Assembly (NCBI RefSeq): GCF_000296445.1
Contig: NZ_JH815198.1
Span: 928,584-992,583 of the forward strand
Length of the DNA: 64,000 nt
Origin: Slackia piriformis YIT 12062
GTDB lineage: Bacteria > Actinomycetota > Coriobacteriia > Coriobacteriales > Eggerthellaceae
Direction of reading: 5' to 3'
Part shown: positions 34,211 through 43,000 of the stretch, piece after piece
Layout: the number at the start of each line of letters is the position of its first letter
How positions within the stretch are numbered: position 1 is the first letter of the stretch
Position numbers and translations under genes: made by a program
Notes under the pieces: generated by a model
Databases searched by the model: none
What the model was told of the DNA's origin: nothing
Seen by the model: only the letters and a program-made list of their open reading frames with translations

Positions 34211-35890
34211 CTAAGCCTCGTTTCCTTCCTCCAGCGGCTCTTGCGTGCTGTCACGTTCGAACATATCTTCCAGAAGGTCGTCGAGACCGCTCTTGAAGTC
34301 CGTGACAACTGCCTCCTCGAGGAAACGATACTCCTCCGACTCGAGCGGCTGGAAGTTGGCGACGTGCTCGAACATCATGCTTTGGGACACGGAGACGTAA
34401 CGACGCGCCTTCAAGCTCTGACGGTACGCATCCTCGACCGCCTCTCGCCCGGCCGCGACGATGTCGAAGCGGGAGAGATTGCGAGAAAAGCGCGTGAGGC
34501 GGGAAAGGTCGAGCTCGCGCACCGAGGGATGGTCGTGGGCAATGGCATTCCAGATCTGGCGACGCTCGAGTTCGTCGGGAAGATAGATGTCCACAATGTT
34601 CATAGGCTCCATGAGGTCATAGAGAAATCCCTGATCGGAAGAATCTCCCGACATGGAGGCAAGCACGTAGATATCCGGATTGCCGACAGCCGATGCTATC
34701 AGGGTAAACGCTTCACGCGCCGCACGCGACATGCTCGCGAGCATGATGTTCTCACCTTCGACCGCGGAAGCGGCTTCCATCAGAGGAGCGCCCCAAAGGT
34801 CGTAATCCTCAAGGATGAGAACGCTCGGTGCATCGAGAGAGAGCTTATTCGGCCCCATGCGCATGGGGCGATCGGCGGCGGTGGTAACGCACAATACCGG
34901 CATGCCCTGAGGACCCGGCTGCATCTGGACGCGCAGGACGGGAAGGCCCAATTCGCCCGCGACAGCCGCCATGAACATGCTCGCATCCTCGCGCGAAGAC
35001 GTGCGAAAAACGATGCTTCCCGCGGCCGAAAGACCGTCTATGCCGTGTCGCTCTCGCAGCGTGTCGACGAGCAAACGGTACTCTTCGTCCTGCTTCACGC
35101 CGATGCCGAATGCGCGCATGTCGTCTATGACCGCATCGAAGCCGACCAAGTCGTCGAAAAGAAGCGGATAGGCGGACTTCAGGCGAGGGGGCTCTTCGCC
35201 CGAACGCTCGCCGGCCGATGTGCCCGCGGATGAAGCCGCATCGGGCGAAACAGATGCGGGGCTTGCGGAAGAAGATTCCGAAAACGGCGGCTGCGCGGCA
35301 TCGTCGGAGTGGACCGGCGAATCTGAAGCCTCGTCCTGCACGGCAGCCTGCTGAGCGTGCGAGGGGGCACCGTCGTGCGACGCATCGAGACGCAAGGCGT
35401 CGGCAGGGCCGGGCCCTGGATGCACGCGGACGGACGTGGCAATGGGGGTGATGCCTGAGATATGGGCGGTCGCCCCTATTTCTTCGGAGATCATATCGGC
35501 CATGCCCTCGAGATCGGCGCGCGATATTCCAAGCTCAGAAAGCTTGTCAAGCGCCATGCTCTGAAGGTCACGAGCGCATGATTCGACCTCTTCGGAAGAC
35601 AGATGCGCCTCGAGCTTGTCGAAGATGTATTCGGCGATGGAACGCTCCCTCAGCTCCGAGGCAACGCGCCAGGCCTCTTTAAGGGCCGAAACCGCCTCCA
35701 TATCGGGCAAGGGGCTTTTCCCGCATGCCTCTTCATAGGCGGAAAGATACAGATGCATCGCGAGCACGCGATCGCCCGACGTGTACGCCTCGCGCGCCGC
35801 CTTCATATAACCGTCGTGATTGTGCCGAGGGGAATCCCCTTCATGATATTGGTCGGCGATGTTCGCTTCGTTGTCGTTTGGTCCGAGCAT
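34211..35890 (-). CDS. AAA+-like protein with degenerate Walker A, function unknown
   Basis: A 559-residue protein in three parts. Residues 1-140 are helical, with a repeat-like look (30-130). Residues 150-238 are a Ser/Ala/Asp/Pro-rich disordered linker. Residues 240-510 resemble an AAA+ module: D-D-L-V-G-F-D, then at the P-loop position F-R-T-S-S-R-E-D-A-S in place of G-x4-G-K-T/S, then Walker B-like S-V-L-I-L-E-D-Y-D (about 356-363), then I-Y-L-P-D-E-L-E-R-R-Q-I-W and an S-R-N-L-S-R-F-D lid motif. It may bind partners without hydrolysing ATP. Its ATG follows AAAGGAGGTGGG. It is first in an operon with the Rrf2 and mutY genes. Confidence 0.7.
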   Translation of the reverse strand: MLGPNDNEANIADQYHEGDSPRHNHDGYMKAAREAYTSGDRVLAMHLYLSAYEEACGKSPLPDMEAVSALKEAWRVASELRERSIAEYIFDKLEAHLSSEEVESCARDLQSMALDKLSELGISRADLEGMADMISEEIGATAHISGITPIATSVRVHPGPGPADALRLDASHDGAPSHAQQAAVQDEASDSPVHSDDAAQPPFSESSSASPASVSPDAASSAGTSAGERSGEEPPRLKSAYPLLFDDLVGFDAVIDDMRAFGIGVKQDEEYRLLVDTLRERHGIDGLSAAGSIVFRTSSREDASMFMAAVAGELGLPVLRVQMQPGPQGMPVLCVTTAADRPMRMGPNKLSLDAPSVLILEDYDLWGAPLMEAASAVEGENIMLASMSRAAREAFTLIASAVGNPDIYVLASMSGDSSDQGFLYDLMEPMNIVDIYLPDELERRQIWNAIAHDHPSVRELDLSRLTRFSRNLSRFDIVAAGREAVEDAYRQSLKARRYVSVSQSMMFEHVANFQPLESEEYRFLEEAVVTDFKSGLDDLLEDMFERDSTQEPLEEGNEA

Positions 35891-36105
35891 ACGCCCACCT
35901 CCTTTGCGTTCCTTCGCAGCATTGCCCGCCCCAGACGCCGGGAAACGGCCAAATGTCTGGCGGACGGTATCATTTTTCACTTGAAGTGTACCCAGAGCTC
36001 GCCGAGCGCGCAAACGGCAACGGGCATTTGGCACCCAGTCGCGTTATTTCTCCACAGGAAAACTTCGCCGAGCGAAAACGGAAGACGAATTCGCAAGACG
36101 CAGCG

Positions 36106-36807
36106 TCATTTTTCCTCGAAGCGGTTCCAGTCGAGAACGGTCCACTCGCGCCGGCGCGCTTCCCTGGCCAAGGGATTGTCAGGACACACCGCGAAACCGC
36201 GGCGCGCCGCTTTGAGCATAGGCGAATCGGAATGATGATCGCCGTAGGCCTCGACAAGCTCCCAATTTCCCTTGCCGTAGCGAGCGTCCGCGTACGAGCG
36301 GATCGCACGGACCTTCTCATCGCCCTCTATGCACGACCCTTCGACGCGCGTGGTATACCTCCCTTGGGCGTCAACGCGCATCTCGGTGCACAGACAGCCA
36401 TCGATCGGGTGGAAATCCAAGGCGCGACGGACAATCGGCCCGAACGTCGCCGACACGATCAACACCTCCACGCCTTCTTCGCGCAGACGGTTCATGACCT
36501 CGTCGGCCTGGGGGCGGAAACGACCCTGCGCCTCGATTTCCCTATCGTAGAAATCGGAGAGGAACGCGTCTACGCTCTCCCGAGATTGACCCTCGAAGGC
36601 CGTGAACACGAGTCCGCGCACCCATGCTTCGCTTTGGGGAAGACGAAGCTTGTATGCCGCCGCCCACGCAAGGACCTTCGAGATGACGCGTTTGCGAAGC
36701 ATGCCCTGGCTGCGCAGGAAGCGGACAAGAATGACCGGTGAGTTTCCCCTGATCGATGTTCCATCGAAATCAAAAGCCGCAATCTTATGCTTGGCTTGCT
36801 CGGACAT
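36106..36807 (-). CDS. HAD-IB family phosphatase
   Basis: A 233-residue hydrolase of haloacid-dehalogenase subfamily IB, the group with phosphoserine phosphatase. Motif I is D-F-D-G-T-S (nucleophile Asp near residue 13), motif II is V-S-A-T-F, and motif III with motif IV is K near V-E-G-S and Y-G-D-H-H-S-D. Substrate unknown; some relatives act on phospholipid or sugar precursors. It starts 14 nt after the ABC exporter gene on the same strand, so it may belong to that operon. Confidence 0.85.
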   Translation of the reverse strand: MSEQAKHKIAAFDFDGTSIRGNSPVILVRFLRSQGMLRKRVISKVLAWAAAYKLRLPQSEAWVRGLVFTAFEGQSRESVDAFLSDFYDREIEAQGRFRPQADEVMNRLREEGVEVLIVSATFGPIVRRALDFHPIDGCLCTEMRVDAQGRYTTRVEGSCIEGDEKVRAIRSYADARYGKGNWELVEAYGDHHSDSPMLKAARRGFAVCPDNPLAREARRREWTVLDWNRFEEK

Positions 36808-36821
36808 GGCTCGCCAGCCCC

Positions 36822-38693
36822 CTATCCCCTTGCGTAATCGGCGTTATCGTGCGCAAATTGGGAATTATACAGGTCTGCATAGAAGCCGCCAAGAGCGAGA
36901 AGCTCCTCGTGGGTGCCTTGCTCCACAATATCGCCTTCGTGCATAACCAAAATCAAGTCCGCATTGCGAATGGTGGACAGGCGGTGCGCTATGACGAATG
37001 AGGTCCGCCCGCACATGAGGTTGTCCATGGCCATCTGGATGCGTTTTTCCGTTCGCGTGTCCACGGAGCTTGTCGCCTCGTCGAGTATGAGCATCTTCCT
37101 GTCGGCTAGAATCGCGCGGGCGATGGTGATCAGCTGTCTCTGGCCTTGGCTCACATTGCTCGCGTCCTCGTTGATGACCATGTCGTAGCCGCCCGGGAGC
37201 GTGCGGATGAAATGGTCGGCAAAGGCCGCGCGCGCCGCCTGCTCAACTTCCTCATCGGTCGCATCGAGCCTGCCGTAGCGAATGTTCTCCCTGATGGTTC
37301 CGCTGAAAAGCCATGCATCCTGCAAAACCATGCCGAACTGCCTTCGGAGCTCTTCGCGATTGCAGTCGCGAATGTCGCGGCCGTCGATGCGGATGGCCCC
37401 TTCGTCGACATCGTAGAAACGCATGAGGAGCTTGACCATGGTCGTCTTGCCGGCACCGGTAGGCCCGACAAGCGCCACCGTCTGACCGCTTTTCACTTCG
37501 GCGGAGAAATCGCGGATGATGCGGACGTCGGCATCATAGCCAAATCCCACATGGTCGAATGTGACGTTTCCCTCGACATGGGCGAGGCTTTCCGTGGCCT
37601 TTCCGTCTTCCACCTCGGGGGCGTCGAGGAATTCGAAGACGCGCTCCGCCGATGCCGCCATCTGCTGCAGCACGTTCGATACCTGGGCAAGCTGCGTGAT
37701 AGGCTGGGTGAAGTTCTTCACGTATTGGATGAACGCCTGGATATCGCCCACGGTGATAACACCGCGCATGGCGAAGGCGGCGCCGGCGATGGCCACCGCC
37801 ACGTATCCCAAATTGCTCACGAAGTTCATCGCGGGCATCATCATTCCCGAAAGAAACTGCGATTTCCACGCGGATTCGTACAGGCGGTCGTTCGTCTCCT
37901 TAAAGCGCTCGAGGGCGACGTCTTCCCGATTGAACGCCCGAACGACGGCGTGTCCCGAAAACGTCTCCTCCACCTGGGCGTTGATCATTCCGAGGTTTTT
38001 CTGCTGAGCCCTGAAGTATTTCTGACTACGGCTTACCACCGCCTTGACCAGCACGCCCGAAACGGGAATGACCGTCAAGGCGATGAGCGTCATGGGCACG
38101 TTGATCGAAAGCATCATGACCAAAACGCCCACGATGGTCGTCGCGCTCGTGATGAGCTGCGTGATGCCCTGGTTCAGGCTCTGCCCGAGCATATCGACGT
38201 CGTTCGTGATGCGCGAGAGAACGTCGCCCGTGCTCGTTTTCTCGAAATACCCCATAGGCATGCGGGAGATTTTCTCCGCAATACGGCGCCGAAGCGTGTA
38301 GCAGGTTTTCTGGGAGACGCTCGTCATCGTCCAACCCTGTACAAAAGAGCACAGCGCCGACACGCCGTAGAGCGCGAGGGTGGTGAGAAGGATGGTCCCA
38401 ACGGCGTTGAAGTCTATGCCGCCTGTGCCGGCGATCTTCGCGGAGATGCCCTCGTAAAGCTCGGTGGTGGCCGTAGAAAGCACCTTGGGACCCACGATAT
38501 TGAAGACGGTGGAGCCGATAGCGAAGGCGAATACGACGGCGATGGCCGCCTTGGAACCTCCCATGAGCTTGATCAGTTTGAGCATGGAGCCCTTGAAGTC
38601 GGCGGCCTTCTCCTCCGGCATCATGCCGTGATGGCCGTGCCCGTGTCCGCCGCGAGGCCCTCCCATGCGTTGCGCCCGAGTATTGTCGCTCAT
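36822..38693 (-). CDS. Heterodimeric ABC exporter, subunit B (canonical Walker B)
   Basis: A half-transporter with six membrane helices and an ATPase domain, 623 residues. The N-terminus is Gly/His-rich (G-G-H-G-H-G-H-H). Walker A is G-P-T-G-A-G-K-T, the signature is V-S-Q-G-Q-R-Q-L, and Walker B is M-L-I-L-D-E-A with the catalytic Glu. Its ATG overlaps the stop of the partner gene (ATGA), so the two are co-translated as a heterodimer. It resembles multidrug exporters of the BmrC/D or TM287/288 kind; the substrate is unknown. The partner has a degenerate Walker B. Confidence 0.9.
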   Translation of the reverse strand: MSDNTRAQRMGGPRGGHGHGHHGMMPEEKAADFKGSMLKLIKLMGGSKAAIAVVFAFAIGSTVFNIVGPKVLSTATTELYEGISAKIAGTGGIDFNAVGTILLTTLALYGVSALCSFVQGWTMTSVSQKTCYTLRRRIAEKISRMPMGYFEKTSTGDVLSRITNDVDMLGQSLNQGITQLITSATTIVGVLVMMLSINVPMTLIALTVIPVSGVLVKAVVSRSQKYFRAQQKNLGMINAQVEETFSGHAVVRAFNREDVALERFKETNDRLYESAWKSQFLSGMMMPAMNFVSNLGYVAVAIAGAAFAMRGVITVGDIQAFIQYVKNFTQPITQLAQVSNVLQQMAASAERVFEFLDAPEVEDGKATESLAHVEGNVTFDHVGFGYDADVRIIRDFSAEVKSGQTVALVGPTGAGKTTMVKLLMRFYDVDEGAIRIDGRDIRDCNREELRRQFGMVLQDAWLFSGTIRENIRYGRLDATDEEVEQAARAAFADHFIRTLPGGYDMVINEDASNVSQGQRQLITIARAILADRKMLILDEATSSVDTRTEKRIQMAMDNLMCGRTSFVIAHRLSTIRNADLILVMHEGDIVEQGTHEELLALGGFYADLYNSQFAHDNADYARG

Positions 38694-40924
38694 CGCGAAT
38701 CCCCTCCTTTCAGTTCTTCCTCCGAAAGCTGCGACAGGGCGATCTCTTGATAGGTTTCGCACGATGCCATGAGCTCTTCGTGGGTGCCGCATCCAACCAT
38801 GCAGCCGTTTTCGAGCACCACGATGCGGTCGGCCGAAAGCACCGTAGCGATGCGCTGCGCCACAATGATTACGGTCTTTGACCCAAGATGCTTGGCCAAA
38901 CCTTCCCTCAAGCGGGCATCCGTCTTATAGTCGAGCGCCGAAAAGCTGTCGTCGAAGAGGAGTACGCGGGCATCGCAGGCAAGCGCACGGGCAATGGAGA
39001 GACGCTGCCTCTGACCGCCCGACACGTTCGACCCTCCTTGGGAAACCTCCGCCTCGAGCCCTTCGGGGCGGCTTTCCACGAACTCGCTCGCCTGGGCGAT
39101 ATCGCACGCCAAGGCGACCTGCTCCGCATCCATGGATTCGTCGGCGTAGGCGACATTGCTCCGGACGGTTCCGGAGAAAAGAAACGCCTTCTGCGGCACG
39201 TAGCCGAGCTGCGCTCGCAGGTCGCGCTGCGCGAAACGGCGCACGTCCACGCCGTCTAGCAGGACAGCGCCCGACGTCACGTCGTAAAAGCGCTCGATGA
39301 GCTTGATGACTGTGGACTTGCCTGACCCCGTCGAGCCTATGATCGCCGTCGTCTTCCCTGGCTCGGCCACGAAGCTCACGTTCTTCAGCACGGGCTCGCT
39401 GCCTTTGTCGTAGGCGAACGTGACGTCGCGAAACTCAATCCGCGCTCCTTCGGATTCGGCCGGCTTCGCCGCAACGGCATCGTCGGGGTCGCCGATCGAA
39501 ACGGGCGTTTCGAGAACTTCGTTCACGCGCTGGGCGGCCACGTCGGCGCGGGGAAGCATGACCGAGACCATCCCCATCATCAAAAACGACATGATGATAA
39601 CCATAGAGTACGTGATGAACGCGATCATGTCGCCCGTCTGGATGGCGCCACTGTCGATGTAGGATCCGCCTACCCACATGATCAGAACCGAGACGGCATT
39701 CATGACCAGCATCATCGTGGGCATCATGAACGTCATGGCCCTGTTCGTGAACAGCTGGGTCTTCATCAACGCGACGTTCGCCTCGTCAAAACGGTCTTCC
39801 TCGAACGACTGCCTTCCAAACGCACGGATGACGGAGATGCCGTTGAGCATCTCGCGCGACACAAGGTTCACCCGGTCGATGAGTTTCTGCATGATCTTGA
39901 ACTTCGGCATGGCGACCGCCATGAGAATGAATATGACCACGAAAATGGCGGCCACGGCCAAAGCTATGATCCAGCTCATGGAGAAATTTGTGCTCGACAC
40001 CATGAACATGCCGCCCACGGCGAGGATGGGCGCATAGAGGACCATGCGCAGCAAGACCACAAGAACCATCTGTATCTGCTGGATGTCGTTGGTTCCTCGC
40101 GTAATGAGGGATGCGGCGGAAAACGCCTGAACCTCCGCGTCCGAAAAGGCGAGAACCCGAGAGAACAGACGCTCCCTCAGCCCGCGAGCAACCTTCGCCG
40201 CCGTACGCGAGGCGAGAAACCCCACCGCGATGGAGGCGAGCATCATGACAGCCGCCACGCCGAGCATCTTCGCCCCGATCGAGAACAGATACGACATCTG
40301 CAAAGACCCCATGTCGTAGCCAAGCTTTTCGTATTCCGCCATCGCGGCCGCGATGGCCTGCTGCTCAATGATGGAGTCGTCAATGCCCGCAAGAGCCGAT
40401 TCGGCCTGAGCAACGAGAGCCGAGACTTCTTCCTTGGAAACGGCATTTGCCCTGTATGCGTCAAGCAAGGCGTCGAAATCGTAAGGACCCTCGCCTTGCG
40501 CATCCGAGACGCGCTGCTCGCCGACGGATGCATCTTCGCCCTCGGCGGATCCGTCGCGTTGTTGCGCGCTTTCGCTTCGTGCGAAATGCACCTCCGCAAA
40601 CGGCTTGGCCAAAGTCTCGTCAAGCTCGTCCCGATTGTCCAGCCCCTTCTCGTTGATAGCGTATGAGCCGTCCGACACCTCGTCGTAGGAAGAACGTATG
40701 ACGTCTTCTTCGTCAGGCGAAGCAAGCATGCAAACGGCTTCGAACGTGTCCGCAGTGAACTCGGACGGAGACGGACGGTCAATTCCTCCCTGTTGAATGC
40801 CCACGTCCACCAAGTCAGAGGTGTAGCGCGGAAGCGAGAGGTCGGCAAACGCCTGAACAACGAGAAGCGCGATGATAAGGACGAGCGCTCCGATATGGCC
40901 TTTGAGGTAGCGGATTATGCGCAT
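38690..40924 (-). CDS. Heterodimeric ABC exporter, subunit A (degenerate Walker B, large extracellular insert)
   Basis: A 744-residue half-exporter. After the first membrane helix (about 10-30) comes a ~170-residue acidic soluble segment before the second helix (about 215), far longer than the usual short loop and predicted outside the membrane. The ATPase domain has Walker A G-S-T-G-S-G-K-S and signature V-S-G-G-Q-R-Q-R. Its Walker B is L-L-F-D-D-S-F, with Asp where the catalytic Glu is expected. The start M-R-I-I-R-Y has AAGGAGA upstream and overlaps the MarR gene end by 10 nt. With subunit B this gives one competent and one degenerate ATP site. Confidence 0.9.
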   Translation of the reverse strand: MRIIRYLKGHIGALVLIIALLVVQAFADLSLPRYTSDLVDVGIQQGGIDRPSPSEFTADTFEAVCMLASPDEEDVIRSSYDEVSDGSYAINEKGLDNRDELDETLAKPFAEVHFARSESAQQRDGSAEGEDASVGEQRVSDAQGEGPYDFDALLDAYRANAVSKEEVSALVAQAESALAGIDDSIIEQQAIAAAMAEYEKLGYDMGSLQMSYLFSIGAKMLGVAAVMMLASIAVGFLASRTAAKVARGLRERLFSRVLAFSDAEVQAFSAASLITRGTNDIQQIQMVLVVLLRMVLYAPILAVGGMFMVSSTNFSMSWIIALAVAAIFVVIFILMAVAMPKFKIMQKLIDRVNLVSREMLNGISVIRAFGRQSFEEDRFDEANVALMKTQLFTNRAMTFMMPTMMLVMNAVSVLIMWVGGSYIDSGAIQTGDMIAFITYSMVIIMSFLMMGMVSVMLPRADVAAQRVNEVLETPVSIGDPDDAVAAKPAESEGARIEFRDVTFAYDKGSEPVLKNVSFVAEPGKTTAIIGSTGSGKSTVIKLIERFYDVTSGAVLLDGVDVRRFAQRDLRAQLGYVPQKAFLFSGTVRSNVAYADESMDAEQVALACDIAQASEFVESRPEGLEAEVSQGGSNVSGGQRQRLSIARALACDARVLLFDDSFSALDYKTDARLREGLAKHLGSKTVIIVAQRIATVLSADRIVVLENGCMVGCGTHEELMASCETYQEIALSQLSEEELKGGDSR

Positions 40925-41406
40925 GAGTCTCCTTCTTTGCGGTCGCATCGTTTCAGCGATGGATTCTGCTCGAGGAACTCGAGCATGAGGCGAAGCGTTT
41001 TCGTCAGCTGCTCGATATTGTCCACGCCCACGTATTCGAAGAGATCGTTCATGAAGGCGATATGCTTCTCCTGGATGCGCTCGGCGACATCGAGCCCGTC
41101 GTCGGTCAACGCGAGGCGAACGACCCTGCTGTCAGCGTCCGAACGCGTGCGCGCCACATACCCGCGCGACTCGAGCTTTTTTATGGACTGAGACACGGCA
41201 GAGGGCGTGATGCGAAAATGACGCGCCATGTCGGACGGCTTCGCGTCCTCGTTGCGCTGGTTGGCCATGTAGACCCATCTGAGAACCTGCATCTCGCAAA
41301 ATGTAAGCCCGCACAGCGTCTCCGCGGGAATATAGCGTTCCTTCTTCAAGCGGTCCATGAGCTCGTAAAGCTCCACCCGCAACTCGTCGTAGGAATTCCG
41401 ATTCAT
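40915..41406 (-). CDS. MarR-family transcriptional regulator
   Basis: A 163-residue winged-helix regulator. The core is M-A-R-H-F-R-I-T-P-S-A-V-S-Q-S-I-K-K-L-E-S-R-G-Y (recognition helix) followed by D-S-R-V-V-R-L-A-L-T-D-D-G. The ATG at 41404-41406 has GGGAG 7 nt upstream; longer in-frame starts have no such site. It is the first gene of the operon with the ABC exporter, a classic arrangement for a ligand-responsive repressor of an efflux pump. A likely operator lies upstream at 41490-41502. Confidence 0.9.
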   Translation of the reverse strand: MNRNSYDELRVELYELMDRLKKERYIPAETLCGLTFCEMQVLRWVYMANQRNEDAKPSDMARHFRITPSAVSQSIKKLESRGYVARTRSDADSRVVRLALTDDGLDVAERIQEKHIAFMNDLFEYVGVDNIEQLTKTLRLMLEFLEQNPSLKRCDRKEGDSCA

Positions 41407-41481
41407 CAGCAATCTCCCAACTGAAACGCCCCGCCGCACTGCCTCTTCCATCGACGGCCCCGCGTATCCGATTCGTTCGTC

Positions 41482-41502
41482 GATAATAGTTAAGACACTT
41501 AA
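41482..41502 (-). promoter_or_regulatory. Likely marR promoter with palindromic operator
   Basis: The palindrome TTAAG-ACA-CTTAA (41490-41502) overlaps the spacer just upstream of a TATTAT -10 box (41483-41488, minus strand), about 85 nt before the marR ATG. MarR proteins bind palindromes of this size, so autorepression is plausible. Confidence 0.55.
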
Positions 41503-42088
41503 TGACTTAGAGGAAAGGGCGCAACGCACAGCAAAAACGCACAGAACGCCCGTGCGATCGAGACCGCGCATGCCGACGAGCGTGCCTAACGCGGTACGCG
41601 CCGTATCCGTCGGTTCGAAATGCGAGCAGACGTTGGCGACCTGCACGCCTATCAATCGAATCGAAAGCGGACGACGTCAATAACCGGGAGACGGTGGTCA
41701 TATGGACCGCATTGGGAGAAACTTCGGGGCGGACGCAGTCTCCTGTGGTCAAAAAATATCGATTGGGAGAAATAGCTACACCTTTTGCCTCTAATATTAA
41801 GCCGTTTACCGACGAATACGGCAATAAAAAGGCGGATTCGGAGCTTCACGCCCCCGAAAAACCCGTTTTCTCGACCTGTTTTTTCGCCAAACCCTTCGTT
41901 TTTGACCACGAAGACGGACAAGTGCGTTTTTCTTTCTCCCTATTCACCCTTTTTGACCAGGAGACCGCCCCAATCGCATAAGCAACACGATGTCTCAGGA
42001 AGGACATGGGGTTTACCGCGCATTTCAAGGCGCCAACAGCCTGTTAGCATACTGCGCCTAACAAGTCTGCGAAAACTTGGACGTGATT

Positions 42089-42135
42089 TTGGTCCTTGCT
42101 GCAGCCTTGGTCCTTGCTGCAGCCTTGGTCCTTGC
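42089..42135. repeat. 18-bp tandem repeat (2.6 copies)
   Basis: TTGGTCCTTGCTGCAGCC at 42089-42106 and 42107-42124, then the first 11 bases of a third copy at 42125-42135. The copies are identical. Confidence 0.95.
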
Positions 42136-42165
42136 ACATGATGAATCGAAGACCCGCGACATAAC

Positions 42166-42191
42166 AAAAAGACCACCGTGCGGTGGTCTTG
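42166..42191 (-). terminator. Terminator of the tRNA-Asp cluster
   Basis: AAGACCACC, short loop GTGC, GGTGGTCTT; on the minus strand it is followed by TTTTTG. It lies 10 nt after the last tRNA-Asp. Confidence 0.85.
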
Positions 42192-42200
42192 CTTGTTTGA

Positions 42201-42277
<77 letters not shown>

Positions 42278-42313
42278 AATATGCAGTGCCCGAAACGGCA
42301 CGGTTTATCAAGA

Positions 42314-42390
<77 letters not shown>

Positions 42391-42426
42391 AATATGCAGT
42401 GCCCGAAACGGCACGGTTTATCAAGA

Positions 42427-42503
<77 letters not shown>

Positions 42504-43000
42504 GTTGCCTTGCCTTTCGCTCTTGCGTCAGGCAGCTCGGATATAATACCCGCTCCAGCAATAATATGCAAATACTTTTTCCAACTTTTTTCAAAACATG
42601 CGCCGAAGATGCTCTGAGCAGGCCAAAAGCAAACAGCGCAAGTCTTGATGAACGGGGCCGGTTCGAAGAGCGGAGCCGGCTTGAGAACGCAATTGACTCG
42701 AAGGGTGGAGCCGGCTTCGACAGACGGAGCTGGCTCGAGGAGCGGAGCCGGCTTGAGAGCGCAAATGACTCTAAGGGCAGAATCCGCCCCAAGGAGCCGA
42801 GCCGACTCGAAAAACGGAGTCGGCTTCGATGAACGAAGTCCGCTTCAGCGAGCAGAATCGGCTCGAGGGGCAAGGCTGGTTAGCGGGCAATGCCTGCTCC
42901 AGCGAACGAAACCAGCCTTGGCAAGAAAAGGCAATACCAACAAATCTCTTCCATGCACTGGCATGTCAAGACGCGCTGGCCAGAACAAGAGACAAACGTC
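42504..43000. other. Non-coding region containing an 18-bp periodic repeat
   Basis: 497 nt with no gene I can support, between the tRNA-Asp cluster and the DUF2344 gene. Its left end holds the tRNA promoter region, its middle the periodic repeat (42653-42868), and its right end an 11-bp inverted repeat, CAAGGCTGGTT (42871-42881) with AACCAGCCTTG (42910-42920), without a T tract. Confidence 0.65.
42653..42868. repeat. Degenerate 18-bp periodic repeat, about 12 units
   Basis: Units such as CGGAGCCGGCTTGAGAAC repeat with an exact 18-bp step from 42653 (42671, 42689, 42707, 42725, 42743 and so on). A higher-order 72-bp repeat is visible: 42671 and 42743 start near-identical blocks. The unit core GAGCCGGCT(C/T) is palindromic. 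Because 18 is a multiple of three, several frames stay open and encode six-residue repeats such as E-R-S-R-L-E, but no start has a ribosome site. Confidence 0.8.

Larger units (their letters stand above)
41407..42200. other. Long non-coding region between marR and the tRNA-Asp cluster
   Basis: 794 nt without a gene I can support. It holds the marR promoter/operator, an A+T-richer stretch (41690-41990) in which several overlapping frames stay open on both strands without ribosome sites, an 18-bp tandem repeat at 42089-42135 and a terminator at 42166-42190. The motif TTGGGAGAAA occurs twice (about 41707 and 41764), and TGGTCA is also repeated. Confidence 0.6.

Noticed and set aside
37146..38750. 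A 534-codon open frame on the plus strand
   Set aside because: Antisense to an ABC exporter subunit; Asp/His/Arg-rich shadow translation.
41694..41981. A 95-codon plus-strand frame
   Set aside because: No ribosome site, and the opposite strand is equally open. Kept only as an unexplained region.
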